64,000 bases of DNA from Irpex lacteus (Eukaryota; Basidiomycota; Agaricomycetes; Polyporales; Irpicaceae): the NCBI GenBank assembly GCA_001986395.2, contig MQVO02000010.1, positions 124,001-188,000 on the forward strand, written 5' to 3'. A model generated the notes under the pieces. That model was not told where the DNA came from and searched no databases. It saw only the letters and a program-made list of their open reading frames with translations. Positions 24,701 through 36,234 of the stretch are shown piece after piece. Both the position numbers and the translations under genes were made by a program. The first letter of the stretch is position 1. Every line of letters starts with the position of its first letter.

Positions 24701-26552
24701 CACGTTAGCGTGCTCTTTCAGCCTACGCTGGCTTTCATGGACCGATTATCTGAAATTCTACCTTCTGGTCATGAAAGCAGTCGCGCGTCGAGTATGCTAC
24801 TGGACGAGTTTGTCCTCAATGTATACCTCCCACAGCTAGAAGACAAGGTGTCTGATATCTTCCACCACGCTGTCACCAGTAAGTTTCGTGGTAATGGTCA
24901 TCTATTTCTTTGCAAGCATTGATGTTCACCCCGTATAGGTCCCGATGCCTTCCAGCCGGATTTAACATCGAAACAGCTATCACCTCAGCCATTGATCAAG
25001 GTATGCAATCGGAGGAAAATTATAATGTTGCTTACTCACATTGTCGTTAGGTTGTTGTTCACCTCCTGGCACTCATCAATTCGCTATGTGCAATGCTACG
25101 GACAACTCCCTTCCATAGGGAGAGCTATTCGAGACTTATCCTGACTGTCATTGTGCAGTTTTATCAGCGGTGTTACGACCGTTTCCAGAGTTTGGTCTCA
25201 ATCCAGAACCCCGATGGCCCAGAAGCACCACCGCAGATGGCTCTCGCTGCGCAGTGGGTTCAGCGATCGGAAGTCACAGCTTGCTTGACAGAATTAGGTG
25301 ATGTCATCATCGAGCAGAAGAGCTCGGTACCAGCGATGCAGCTATGCAGACAGGAAAGTCACCTCGAATGCCAGTTACTCGGGGACAGGACTGTGAGCAA
25401 AGATGAGATCGTCGTATCCACTCGCAATCTTGCTGCTCTTGCAAGCCTGTACCACAGCGTTGTAAGTACCAATGGTCGGAGTGTAGATGAGGCGAGTAAC
25501 GATTCTCACTTCGCGTTGCAATATAGACATGGTTCGCGGCTCAACTTGATAAGCTAAAGTCGGGTCCAGAAGGAGCGCTATCACCTACCACACCTATGAA
25601 GCTCGAGCCTATGAGTGCGATGACTCCATGGACGCCATATATTCCATCAATGCACCTTGCTCTGAGTGAGCCGCTTGCCCTTCCTCTGTCAACAGCCATG
25701 ACTTTGTGAGTTTCTCTGGTATAGTTCGTATGTACACATATTCATCCGCACCCATCACAGGCGATTCCAGGCTCTGCTCAAAACTTACGAGCAGTTATCA
25801 GAATCAATACTGCATACTGTTCGCGTGGACATTCGTTGTCGGGTCATGCATCATCTTGACCTCGCTCTGCGTCAAGTCAGTGAATCCTTGATCGATTGAA
25901 GTACGCATGCTAATGATAACCTTCAGGGAAACTATCGTCTTGATGTCGAAGCCTCCGAGCCTGATCCTCATGTAGTGGATCTAAACACGGAACTCACCAG
26001 GTGCGATGACTTTGCTGCGACGACTCTTCCCTCTAAGGAACGCAGGTAAGTGCTTTCATGTTTGTAGTGGTCACACTTTACTGACCTAAATATGAAGATT
26101 CGTGTTCGAGGGCCTGAGCCATCTGATGCAGAGCCTGCTTCTGAGCAAAGCAAAATATATCCGGACAGCGAATGTGAATGGGATTAGGAAAATGATGAGG
26201 AACATCCTGGCTCTCCAGCAAAACATCAAAACCATCGCTCTCGAAAACCACCACGTTGACTTTGAGCGGGTTAAGAGATATTACGCGCTCTTTACCCTCT
26301 CACCTCCGGTAAATACGTTTCAATATATCCTCAACGCATCTAACATGCCATTCGTAGGACCTCCTGGACGCCATCCGTAAGAAGCAGGAGTTCAGCTTCG
26401 ATGAGTACAAGACTATCCTCGACTTGCAATGTGGCGTCGACCCAACGCAGGGTGAGAAAGGGGTGAACCAAGCGACAGACCGCAGTTATAGCTTGTATGT
26501 CATCGAGCTGCATGGCTTGGAGTTGGAGAACTCTGCAGACGACATGGAGTAA
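21765..26552 (+). CDS. SEC8: Exocyst complex component SEC8 (EXOC4)
   Basis: Long multi-exon gene of roughly 1.3 thousand codons, start ATG 21765, stop 26550-26552. The first about 200 residues are disordered and rich in Pro, Ser and Arg. Next comes the Sec8 N-terminal core: DEIKDEWEIVTNPDFNPVDL spans the first two introns, followed by LALQLLDNSSVG and a helical stretch on the theme YLRSVPDVLESLISEKRLLQAA. These match Sec8, which with seven partners tethers secretory vesicles at hyphal tips. Further exons at 23370-24100, 24300-24880, 24940-25550 and 25760-26552 continue the helical rods and end ELHGLELENSADDME. It is divergent from the hydrolase gene with only 239 bp between starts. Inner exon edges are approximate. 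Confidence 0.85.
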
Positions 26553-26696
26553 CGAGATATCTTCGGGACTGGATCTCAGAGTTTGTTAGGCACCCTTTGC
26601 TGACGTTTTGGACACTTCGGAACTATTTATCACTTTTGCTTAGCTTGCAAATACCCATTGTCAACGGTGCTAATGATATCCTTACGTTTATCGTCC

Positions 26697-27857
26697 CTAC
26701 TTGGATGATGTCTGTGTCTTGGGAAGCCATTCCAGGAGAGAATCATCTGCCGTGACAAGCTGCTGAGAGCCTTGCGTTGGGAAGGCGTTAACTGAGACGC
26801 TATAGGCCCCAGGTTTACTGGCATCTGCGCTATTGTAGGTGTAAGTCAAGACCGGGATCTTGCTGACAAGTTGTTGAAAACGTCGCCGAAGGAAACGGCG
26901 GGGTAGTTCAGAACTTGTTGTCGAATCTTCTGGCTGAAGAGCCTGTGACTCTCTCTTCGGCAGTGGAGGCCTGCGCAGCTTAGGTCCAGCTAATGCCAGT
27001 GCTTCTTCGTATATACCCGCGTCTTGAAGTCCTAGAGGCTCGATACCAGCGCGTTTCAAGGCTTCAGGACTTGTTTCTTTCTTCCCAGTCGCTTTGTCAT
27101 ATACCACAACTTGTAATGGCAGCGAGGCTCTTCGCGTCTGCTCAGTGAAATAACGCCATCGTATGTTTACCTCGCGTCGTTTACTGAAAGGTCCCAACAA
27201 CCGGGCTTCTTCCGAATTGGGATCTGCGCGCGGAGGTAACTTTGGAGGTGTTTGGAAGTGTGCCTTCTTGAGAGGTTTCGAGCGAGAGTGAGACGACATG
27301 AGCAGCGCTGCAATCCTCGGAGAGAATACGGGTGGTCGAGATTTCTCCACTGCGGGGATGATGCGAGGCGGAAGCGGGGCATTTGGGTCGGACAAAAGTG
27401 GCTAAAAAGAGGTGGACGTCAAGGAACGGTGGCTATAAACTGGAGGGGAGAGACATACCTTCAGTATTTCCCATTTCAGAGGCCCTCGCTGCCCGTATGC
27501 CTTCTCGAGAATCTTGGCATATGGCTTATAGGACTCCTCACTATTTGCAGCTTTGATGCCACGAAATTCCTTACATGTTATGATAAGCCGAGGCGGAGGA
27601 CTTGATATCGGGTGTCAAGGACGTACTCTCCTCAAGCGTTTGAGCTTGGTCTCCCGAAGGTCCTCACGTTTCGAAGTTAAAGTTCGTCTAACATCGTCCG
27701 AGAGCTTTATTCGGTAGAATTGGCTGTGATACGGTCAGTCGGATGCTGCTCGTCTAAGTGGAGTGCACACTCACCGAAGATACTCAGAAGGAAGGAGGTT
27801 GATTTGCCGTCGAAACGACCGATAAAGAGAGAATATTGCGAGCTTCTGCGAGTCCAT
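26697..27857 (-). CDS. LYR-motif (Complex1_LYR) protein, long form
   Basis: Model: complement of 26697-27401, 27459-27569, 27627-27723 and 27775-27857, all in phase, 331 aa. The LYR tripeptide lies at residues 11-13 in FSLYRSFRRQINLLPSEYLR, followed by KLSDDVRRTL, the usual LYR helix pair. LYR proteins act in mitochondria with acyl-ACP as assembly factors or subunits of respiratory complexes and mitoribosomes. This one is about three times the length of a typical LYR protein: the extra 250 residues are basic, Pro-rich and end in EWLPKTQTSSK. Sub-family not recognised; a mitoribosome-linked role is only a guess from the basic tail. Confidence 0.72.
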
Positions 27858-28133
27858 TCACTCGCAAACTGGCCAAACGCGTAATATGCCCTGTAGCTTA
27901 CCACTTACCAAACCTAGGTGATGGTGTCAAGTCAAGCATACCACGTCCGAGTCGCGTCTACCGTGGGGTGAGCGTCAAGCTCGTGTGCTTGCCTTCTTAC
28001 AACCATGATCACGCTGCCGTTCTCATGAGATCTGAAAAGTGAGGGACGACTCGGCTGAGACCATGGTATTTCATGTGAGTACTGATTTGTATGTTTAGTT
28101 GCATGGTTGTGGTTAATAATGGCAACAGAATCA

Positions 28134-28415
28134 CTACGAATTATAGACATTCCGAAAGTGACCGTGCTTGACGATCGCATGTGCGTTCTCTTCCTCGATT
28201 CTTGATACCGGCATCGCACGCAGCAAGCTTTGTGGGCCCAGCGTGGACAGTAGCGAACCCAACGACGTCGTCACGCCTGCCCAGCTATAATTAGAGTGAC
28301 TCGGAGAGTCGACGGCCACAGCAGTGTTGAGATAGCCTTGTGTCAAGCTCACTTGACCATCTTCTGCATTGAGTGCGCATCGAGCTTGTTGCATAGTTTG
28401 AGTTAGAGCTATGTT
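28134..28415 (-). CDS. Possible small ORF or gene fragment, unknown
   Basis: A frame ending at 28134 reads for 86 codons from an ATG at 28391-28393 and can be extended upstream through SPNIALTQTMQQARCAL. Its composition (WAGVTTSLGSLLSTLGPQ, MPVSRIEEENAHAIV) looks protein-like, but no complete gene model could be built: a likely acceptor CTAG stands near 28436, yet no matching upstream exon was found. It may be the relic 3' part of a lost gene. No family recognised. Confidence 0.25.
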   Translation of the reverse strand, partial: NIALTQTMQQARCALNAEDGQVSLTQGYLNTAVAVDSPSHSNYSWAGVTTSLGSLLSTLGPQSLLRAMPVSRIEEENAHAIVKHGHFRNVYNS

Positions 28416-28536
28416 GGGGCTCTCGGCGAACGCTAGATCCTATGGTGGCCACCACATACCATGTGCCGCCGTTTATCCGTCCAAGGTGAGCATGCATTCG
28501 AATTCCTAAAGTGTGCTCATGAGATAGCAACAGCCG

Positions 28537-28543
28537 TATAAAA
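28537..28543 (+). promoter_or_regulatory. TATA box of cellulase copy 1
   Basis: TATAAAA, 62 bp upstream of the ATG at 28605, in the expected place for an inducible secreted-enzyme gene. Confidence 0.6.
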
Positions 28544-28604
28544 AGAGGAGACAGGAGGAAGCAATGTCCCCAAGCTCAGGCCTCACAGCTACATTGCTTA
28601 CAAC

Positions 28605-30327
28605 ATGCTGAAGTGTGCTTCGATCGTCTTTGCTCTGGCCGCTGTCGGACTTGCCCAGCAAGCCCAGGTAAACGCCGTCCTTGCGTTAATTATCAAGACT
28701 TCCACTCACCTTTGTACCTTAGGAATGGCAACAATGTGGTGGTATTGGTTGGAGTGAGTACTTAACTGAATTAAAGACGGACAGCATTTACATACACACT
28801 AAACAGGCGGAGCTACCAGTTGTGTGTCTGGTTCAGCTTGTACTGAACTCAACAGTTGTAAGTAGTTCTCCATGTCCATTGATGTAGTGCTACAAGTGAA
28901 TCTTACGCGTCCGCATCTACAGACTACTCTCAGTGCATTCCAGGAGCTGCACCTAGCTCCGCGCCCTCCGCTAGCCCTTCTAGCGCGCCGGCTCCTACAC
29001 CGTCTGGGGCACTTCCCAGACTGGGTGGTGTGAATACAGCTGGATACGACTTCAGCGTCGTACGTGAACCAATCGATCCCTATATTCTACCCGAGTCTGA
29101 GAAGAATCTTTAGGCCACTGACGGAAGCTTTACTGGAACTGGTGTAACACCGCCGGCTTCTCAATACGCTCACTTTACAGCTGAGGGTGCTAACCTCTAC
29201 CGTATTCGTATGTTACATTCTTATTTTGCGCTTGCTCTATGGCTCCAGCTGATACATGGCTGTAGCTTTCGCCTGGCAACTGATGACTCCTACTCTTGGT
29301 GGCTCCATTGACCAGAGTTTCCTTTCCCGTTATGATCAGACCGTGCAGGCTGCTCTTAACTCTGGCCCTAACGTCTTCGTTATCGTTGATGTGGTAAGTT
29401 TCACTTCTAGATTTACCACATATCGCAACTAATACCTCTGTTACTAGCATAACTACGCTCGCTGGAACGGTCAAATCATTGCCCAGGGCGGTCCGACCAA
29501 CGCTCAGTTCGCAAGCTTGTGGACACAGCTGGCCCAAAAGTACGGCAACCAGGAGCGTGTTATCTTCGGTATCATGAATGAGCCGCACGACATCCCGTCC
29601 ATCTCAACTTGGGTCGACACTGTCCAGCAGACGGTCAACGCTATCCGTCAAGCTGGGGCTACGAACTTCCTGCTGCTGCCAGGAAGCAGCTGGGCGTCCG
29701 CTCAGGCATTCCCTACTGAGGCTGGCCCTGGTCTTGTGAAGGTTACTGACCCTCTCGGTGGAACTGACAAGCTCATCTTCGATGGTACGTCTGTCCGTCT
29801 CTGTGTTGCGATTTTATGATTGATGACTGTCTTTGGTAGTTCACAAGTACCTCGATAGCGATAACAGTGGCACGCACCCCGATTGTACCACGGCATGTCC
29901 AGCTTCCATAGATGTTCGAGCGTTATACTGACAAATCATGACTAGGATAACGTCTCTGTCCTTCAAACCTTGGTGTCTTTCCTCCAAGAGAATGGAAACA
30001 GGCAAGCGATCCTTAGCGAGACCGGCGGAGGAAATACCGCCAGTTGCGAACAGCTGTGAATTTATTGCTTATTTGAGTGATACAAAGTATGCTGATACTT
30101 CTTCCCAGCCTCGGCAACGAGCTCGCATTTGTAAAGAGTGCGTACCCTAACCTAGCCGGCTTCGCTGTGTGAGTAGCATATTTTCAAAGTCACTTGTCTA
30201 GTAGACTCATAGTGACTGTAGCTGGGCTGCTGGTGCCTTCGACGATACCTATGTTCTGACGGTCACTCCGGACGGCAACACCGACCAGCCCCTCTGGACC
30301 GACGCTGTTCTCCCCAACCTTCCTTGA
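28605..30327 (+). CDS. CBM1-GH5 (subfamily 5-like) endoglucanase, copy 1
   Basis: Secreted beta-1,4-endoglucanase. About 20 residues of signal peptide (ending GLAQ) precede a fungal cellulose-binding module CBM1 (EWQQCGGIGWSGATSCVSG, then YYSQCIPG), a Ser/Pro/Ala linker of about 25 residues and a GH5 catalytic domain. The acid/base Glu is in IFGIMNEPHD and the nucleophile in AILSETGGGN; HNYARWNG and RIPFAWQLMTP are further GH5_5 marks. About eleven exons; the stop is at 30325-30327. One intron (29893 to about 29944) starts with GC (ACG|GCATGT) where copy 2 has GT. Tandem with copy 2, 1.1 kb downstream, same strand. Confidence 0.92.
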
Positions 30328-31403
30328 GGCAATACGGTGTTGTCGGTGATGTGACTTTGTTTGCAAAAGGGTTGTTAGAGTGCGCTCGGTTCTTGTCTTC
30401 TATGCTCGGCCTCGTGGTGTTCCACTGGAAAACTTGGGAGAAATCTATGACGTTTATGATGTGCGACCAGTAATGCCCCCGAGTCGACTTCGATATCATC
30501 CGTTGATTGTTGCCGGAATATTGAGATGGCGTGGATAGATTCTCGGATGCGTGACTGGTGTTGTTTACCGAGGAAACTCAGACGTTGTATGCATGGGCCA
30601 TGGTAGGGGGTACCCCGGCTGCAATTCCAGAGTAGTGATCGATGAACTGGTGGACAGTGCAGCTTGATTGAATGGTACATATAGATTTTGTCAAATTTCG
30701 AGCCTATGATCCTCATAGGGCCTCGTACATGTCCTCTCTATATTCACGCTCAAAGTCATGTCATCTAGATCTACCGCCCACGGATCATTTATTCCTGATG
30801 ACGATACCAATGGTCTTGCCTCCTACCACCACCACCAGGTCTGGTGCCTACATTATGAGGCGAGCTGACTGAACAGAACGCTCTCATACAGGTTTTAGAC
30901 CATCCTTGCGATGTGTATATGCACTTTTGCCTGAAAGGCTTCTTCGCAGCGATTGGACAGGAACATAGCAACCCCGGTAGTAGATCCTTCGACTATTGTA
31001 TCACTCGTGATATTGCGAGACGTACAGTATCCGAAGATTTAGAACGGGAGAGGATTATCCTGGACACTTGCATACTACTCTATCCAGTCTCAAGGAGTTG
31101 ATGACCGAGGTTCATGCCAAGAGCCCAGACAGAAGCTCGTTGCAGTGCGGGAATTATTTTAGCTGTACGTCTAATGCTCACATGTGCATCCTCAGTAGCT
31201 GATCTTTGCGCCCTGCCAGCTACGGATCCGACGCATTAGACCCGTCGTTTATCCGCTTTGCGATGTTGGCCCTTGACCAATGTGATGCGTATTCTCCGCG
31301 GTAACGAGCTGCTACGCTACGGACTTAGCGTATAAATATGGGGAGGTTGCAGGGTGATGACTTCGCTGCACCTCCTCCTGATTAACGCAAGCTCATTAAC
31401 ATC
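30328..31403. other. Intergenic between the tandem cellulase genes
   Basis: Holds the 3' UTR of copy 1 and the promoter of copy 2. Several 60-110 codon open frames occur but none has splice-linked or family support. Confidence 0.45.
31331..31338 (+). promoter_or_regulatory. TATA box of cellulase copy 2
   Basis: TATAAATA, 66 bp upstream of the ATG at 31404; same spacing as in copy 1. Confidence 0.6.
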
Positions 31404-33193
31404 ATGATTAAGTCCGTGTCCGTCGTCCTTGCCCTTGCTGCAGTCGGTCTTGCCCAATCACCGGTAGGTTTCCAACCACGCGTGGTGTAAATATGAATTA
31501 ACCTCGCATTCTTGTAGCAATGGGGCCAATGCGGAGGTATTGGCTGGTGTGCGTTGTCAAAGTAAATAGCTTGTCGTTTGTTTTGCTTACCATAAGCCGT
31601 GCAGCTGGCGCAACTACTTGCGTTGCCGGGTCGGTTTGCAGCAAGCTAAATGATTGTGTGTCCGAGAATTACCATACGCCTTCCCGGTGTGACGAGAAGA
31701 CATTAACTTATTGTATCTCTAGACTACTCGCAATGTATTCCTGGAGCTTCTGCGCCCGCCTCTACCACTACCAGTGCCCGTCCAACTGGTTCGTCGCCGC
31801 CTTCAACTCCCGCTGGTGCCCTTCCTCGTCTCGGAGGTGTCAACACTGCTGGTTACGATTTTTCCGTCGTATGTACCACCCTCTCTTTTCATGTATATGA
31901 CACTCATAAAATGTTGCAGAGCACGGATGGAAGTTTCAAGCCACCTTACTCCGTTCCTCCTGCTTCGCAATATTCTCACTTCACTGCCGAAGGTGTTAAC
32001 CTCTATCGTATTCGTGAGTACCATCTGTACATGTGATCATAAAACCATTTCTGACGTCTCATTTTGCTTGTAGCGTTTGGTACGCATGAATAACTCCCAC
32101 AAACCTATTGACATCTGACATATCTTTGGTATCAGCTTGGCAATTGATGACCCCCACCCTCGGTGGTAGCATCGACAATGGGTTCTTCTCGACCTACGAT
32201 GCCACTGTGCAGTCCGCTTTGAACTCTGGTTCTAACGTCCATGTTATCATCGACCTTGTAAGTTAGTCTACTTTTCCGCTGTGTCTCTTATTGACATGTC
32301 TTGCTATATAGCACAACTATGCTCGCTGGAACGGCGCCGTCATTGCTCAGGGTGGGCCGACCAACGACCAATACGCAAGCTTGTGGACGCAACTTGCACA
32401 GAAGTACGGCAGCAACCAACGTATCATCTTTGGTATCATGAACGAGCCCCACGATGTGCCCTCCGTCTCTACCTGGGTCGATACCGTCCAGCAAACCGTC
32501 AACGCTATCCGTAAGGCTGGTGCTACAAACTACCTGCTTCTTCCCGGAAGCAGCTGGGCTTCTGCCCAGGCTTTCCCTACCGAGGCCGGTCCTGCTCTCG
32601 TGAAGGTCACCGACCCTCTTGGTGGAACCGACAGGCTCATCTTCGATGGTGCGAACGTTTTGCTCTTTCCATTCTTTTGCGTTACTGATGGCTCCTTCTA
32701 GTTCATAAGTACCTCGACAGTGACAACAGTGGAACACACGCCGAGTGCACTACAGTAAGATGCACTTTGCTTAGATAAATGAAAGCCGCTGACCAGAGAT
32801 CTATAGGATAACGTCTCTGTCCTTCAAACCCTCGTCTCTTTCCTCCAGCAGAACGGCAACAGGCAGGCTATCCTCAGTGAGACTGGTGGTGGAAACACTG
32901 CTAGCTGCGAACAACTGTAAGTTAGCGTTCTACCATGGCTGTTGTCAATACTCAACGATCGTTACATTTCAGCCTCGGCAATGAGCTCGCCTATGTTAAG
33001 AGCGCATACCCAACTCTCGCTGGCTTCGCAGTGTAAGTGCTGTTGATACCCTGGTGACTGCGTGAAGTTGCTGATATTATGTTGTAGTTGGTCTGCTGGT
33101 GCCTTTGATACCTCATATGTTTTGTCGGTGGTTCCAAACGGTGACCAGGATCAGCCACTCTGGACCCAGGCCGTCAAGCCCAACCTCCCTTGA
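31404..33193 (+). CDS. CBM1-GH5 (subfamily 5-like) endoglucanase, copy 2
   Basis: Same architecture as copy 1: signal peptide ending GLAQ, CBM1 (QWGQCGGIGWSGATTCVAG, DYYSQCIPG), Ser/Thr/Pro linker, GH5 domain with IFGIMNEPHD and AILSETGGGN and stop after KPNLP. Protein similarity to copy 1 is very high through the catalytic domain, so a recent tandem duplication is likely. It differs by one additional intron: RIPFAW is encoded by three exons, the middle one only 6 nt (32074-32079), flanked by 60-nt and 56-nt introns with GTGAGT and GTACGC donors. At the homologous place copy 1 is continuous. Linker sequence is also more diverged. Confidence 0.92.
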
Positions 33194-33517
33194 AAAAAGT
33201 CCGAGGCAGTCTTGTAACAGTAGTCCTTTGTATTATCGAGTGGGCCGTATCAAAATATTGGATAGCTAGTTTCTTGTCAATTTTATACCCAGTTCTTTCA
33301 ATGCGCACCCATTAGTGGTTAGCCCAAGTCAGTGCTTTTCAGAATGGTGCAATCCCATTAGTGGCCACAAGCTGGTGGCAGAGGTCCGGATATCTCGGCT
33401 GTGTCCGATGATCTACTATGCGATCATGATTAGACGCCCTTTGCTTACTCTTCTCCTCCAAAATCTCCTCGACCTCCTCTCAGTAGATAGTCCTCGCTCA
33501 TTTGCAGCTCGGACAAT
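33194..33517. other. Intergenic between cellulase copy 2 and LSG1
   Basis: 3' UTR of the cellulase and promoter of LSG1. No additional feature supported. Confidence 0.4.
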
Positions 33518-35974
33518 ATGGTATAGTGACGTTGTTACTACTCAACAAACCTTGTACTAAGTAGTTTCGTGTGGTAGCCACCACCTAAAGGCAAAGATCG
33601 CAATCCAAGCGGATTAGGACGTGCGATCATCAATAAGAAAGTCAAAGATGCAAAGCATATGATGGAGTCTGGTCTTGTGCGTATACCACATATCATCGTA
33701 TAACATAAGCTAAATCTTGTGATAGTACACCACAGACGTAGACTCAACGACCCGTTTGCAATCTATAACTCAAGAACGAGACCTCGACGAGTTTCTCAGC
33801 ACTGCAACGCTTGCCGGAACACAGTTCACCGCAGGTACGTAAATATGCAATTATAGAACCACACATGTTTCATTCTGTAGGTAGAGCGTCGTAATGTGAA
33901 GATCCTTAATGCTCCCACTGCGACACAGCACAATCCGTATCTCCTAAGTGACGAAGAAGAGAAGAAAACGCTTGCCCGGCATGCGGAGAATAAGGAACGG
34001 TTGCGCGTACCTAGAAGACCTCCTTGGACGAAGAGTATGACAACTGCTCAGCTTGATAGGCAGGAGAAGGACGCTTTTCTGGAGTGGAGACGAGGATTAG
34101 CTCAGTGAGTATTGATATGCTATGGCTCTCAGGAAAACCCGTTGACGCCGATTGTCAATTTTCAAGACTACAAGAACGCGATAACCTCCTTCTCACACCA
34201 TTTGAGCGTAACATTGAAGTATGGAGGCAACTATGGCGAGTGCTTGAACGATCGCATCTGGTAGTGCAAATCGTCGATGCACGAAACCCTCTGCGATTCC
34301 GATGCGAGGATTTGGAGACGTATGTCCAGGATGTTGAAGGAGCGGAAGGGGAGCAGGGTACCGGAAAGGGAAAGCGGAAAAGCTTGCTACTCATCAACAA
34401 GTCCGATTTGTTGACTGCTAAGCAAAGGCAAGTATCATACTTTTCAGCCCCTTGCGAATGATTCTGACTGGCATATCATAGACGACAATGGGCAGACTAT
34501 TTTGACTCACAAGGTGTTCATTATGCCTTCTTCTCGGCAGCAAATGCTGCAGCCATCCAACAAGCCCGAAGAGACGCTTTAGCTGCCCAGGAGGCGGCAG
34601 AGGCGGCAGCCGCCAGAGGCGAGCAAGATTCATCTGAAGGAGATTCTGAAGATGAAGATACTCTTGACCCGGAAAGTCAGGCAGCGACACCCCCACCAGA
34701 AAGTGTCGATCCTTCGCCGCTCAGTGAAGATGAACTCTCTAGCGCAGACGAGTCAGACGAAACGGATAATGAAGCGCACTTCACGTATGCAGCTGAAGAT
34801 GAGAGCGAGGAGGACAAGGACCCGCGGACCAGAGTGTTGTCGGTGCTTGAACTCGAGGATCTGTTCTTACGTGCTGCTCCGCCCTTGTCTGGTACGTAGT
34901 CTGCTGACTTGTACTGCAGGCTTGGCTAAGACTGTGATTTAGCCTTCACAGATTCTTCGGGCCAGCCCCCATCAAAACTGGTGATAGGTCTCGTCGGTTA
35001 TCCCAACGTCGGTAAATCGAGTACGATCAACTCGCTCCTCGGAGAGAAGAAAGTCAGCGTATCATCAACACCAGGAAAGACGAAGCATTTCCAGACGATC
35101 CAGTTGTCCCCGACACTCGTGTTGTGCGATTGCCCGGGTTTGGTGTTCCCTCAGTTTGCGACTACTCGTGCGGACTTGGTTTGCGATGGTGTGCTTCCTA
35201 TTGACCAACTCCGAGAGCATACTGGCCCTACGGCGCTTGTCGTAAAGCGGATACCGAAGGAGGTGTTGGAGGCGATTTATGGTCTCACGATACGCTACAA
35301 GAGTATCGAAGAGGGCGGTGCTGGCCACATAACTGCAGAAGACTTTTTGATTACTTATGCTGGTATGTCACACATTCCATCTTAACAGTCCAGCGAAATT
35401 GACTTTTGCGACAGTTGCAAGAGGCTTCACACGGTCTGGTCAGGGCAATCCTGACGAGGCTCGAGCTGCTCGTTACATCCTGAAGGACTACGTGACTGCC
35501 AAGCTCCTTTTCTGTCACCCGCCTCCGGGAGTTGACGAAGATGAGTTCAACGCGGATACCCGTCGCATCGCGCTGAAGCATGCAGAAGGCAAGAAGCGTG
35601 CTCCGATAACACACGTTGCCAAGAACGCCGACACATACATCGCTGCCATCTCCTCTCCCCAACCACAAGAGAACGGTGTTGTCTCGTTGGTCCAAGGTAC
35701 AGGACACAAATCACGCCGCCTTGATCAGGAATTCTTTGCTACCAACTCTGCACTGTCATCCAAGGCGTTCACCCACAACGGAAAAGAATTCTCCAGGAAT
35801 AAGCTGTACCCCCATCAGAACGCCGTTGCAGATGACGGCACTCCTCTCATAGGACGTCGAGCTCGTATCGCGGCGGTACTTGCCAACGCAGGAGGGGAGG
35901 TCGCGCCTGGCAAGAAACATCACAAGAAGATGAAGCGGGTCAAGCACCGGAGCGGTAAGGGGTACGACGATTAG
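33518..35974 (+). CDS. LSG1: Cytoplasmic 60S-maturation GTPase LSG1
   Basis: A circularly permuted YlqF/YawG-type GTPase that releases the export adaptor Nmd3 from pre-60S subunits. The order of G motifs is G4 before G1: VDARNPLRFR, then LLINKSD (G4, about 34393), then GLVGYPNVGKSST (G1, about 34987), then DCPGLVFP (G3). An acidic spacer with runs of Glu/Asp/Ser lies between G4 and G1, as in eukaryotic Lsg1. The C-terminus is Lys/His-rich (KKHHKKMKRVKHR). The best start is a 3-nt exon, ATG at 33518-33520, with a 57-nt intron directly after it; exon 2 begins PPPKGKDRNPSGLGRA at 33578, which lacks an ATG of its own. Six or more introns in all. Confidence 0.88.
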
Positions 35975-36234
35975 GAGTGGCTGGAGAAATCGAGCTTGTA
36001 TCATTGGTTGACTCTCTGCACTAGTACTGTATCTGTAGCTACCTATCTCTATCACTTCATGACTGTTCTGTCCACGAGCGAATGACGCCTTTCTGAGACC
36101 TTTGAGTCAACGAGTCCCGGCTTATCTGATTGGCCCGAGCCCGAGGACCCTAACCGTGAAATGCGAAGTTTCAGGAGCGCCCATAACTCTTCCAGCTCTC
36201 TGCGCTACGTCCATCTCCCGCCCTCCTCAAATTT

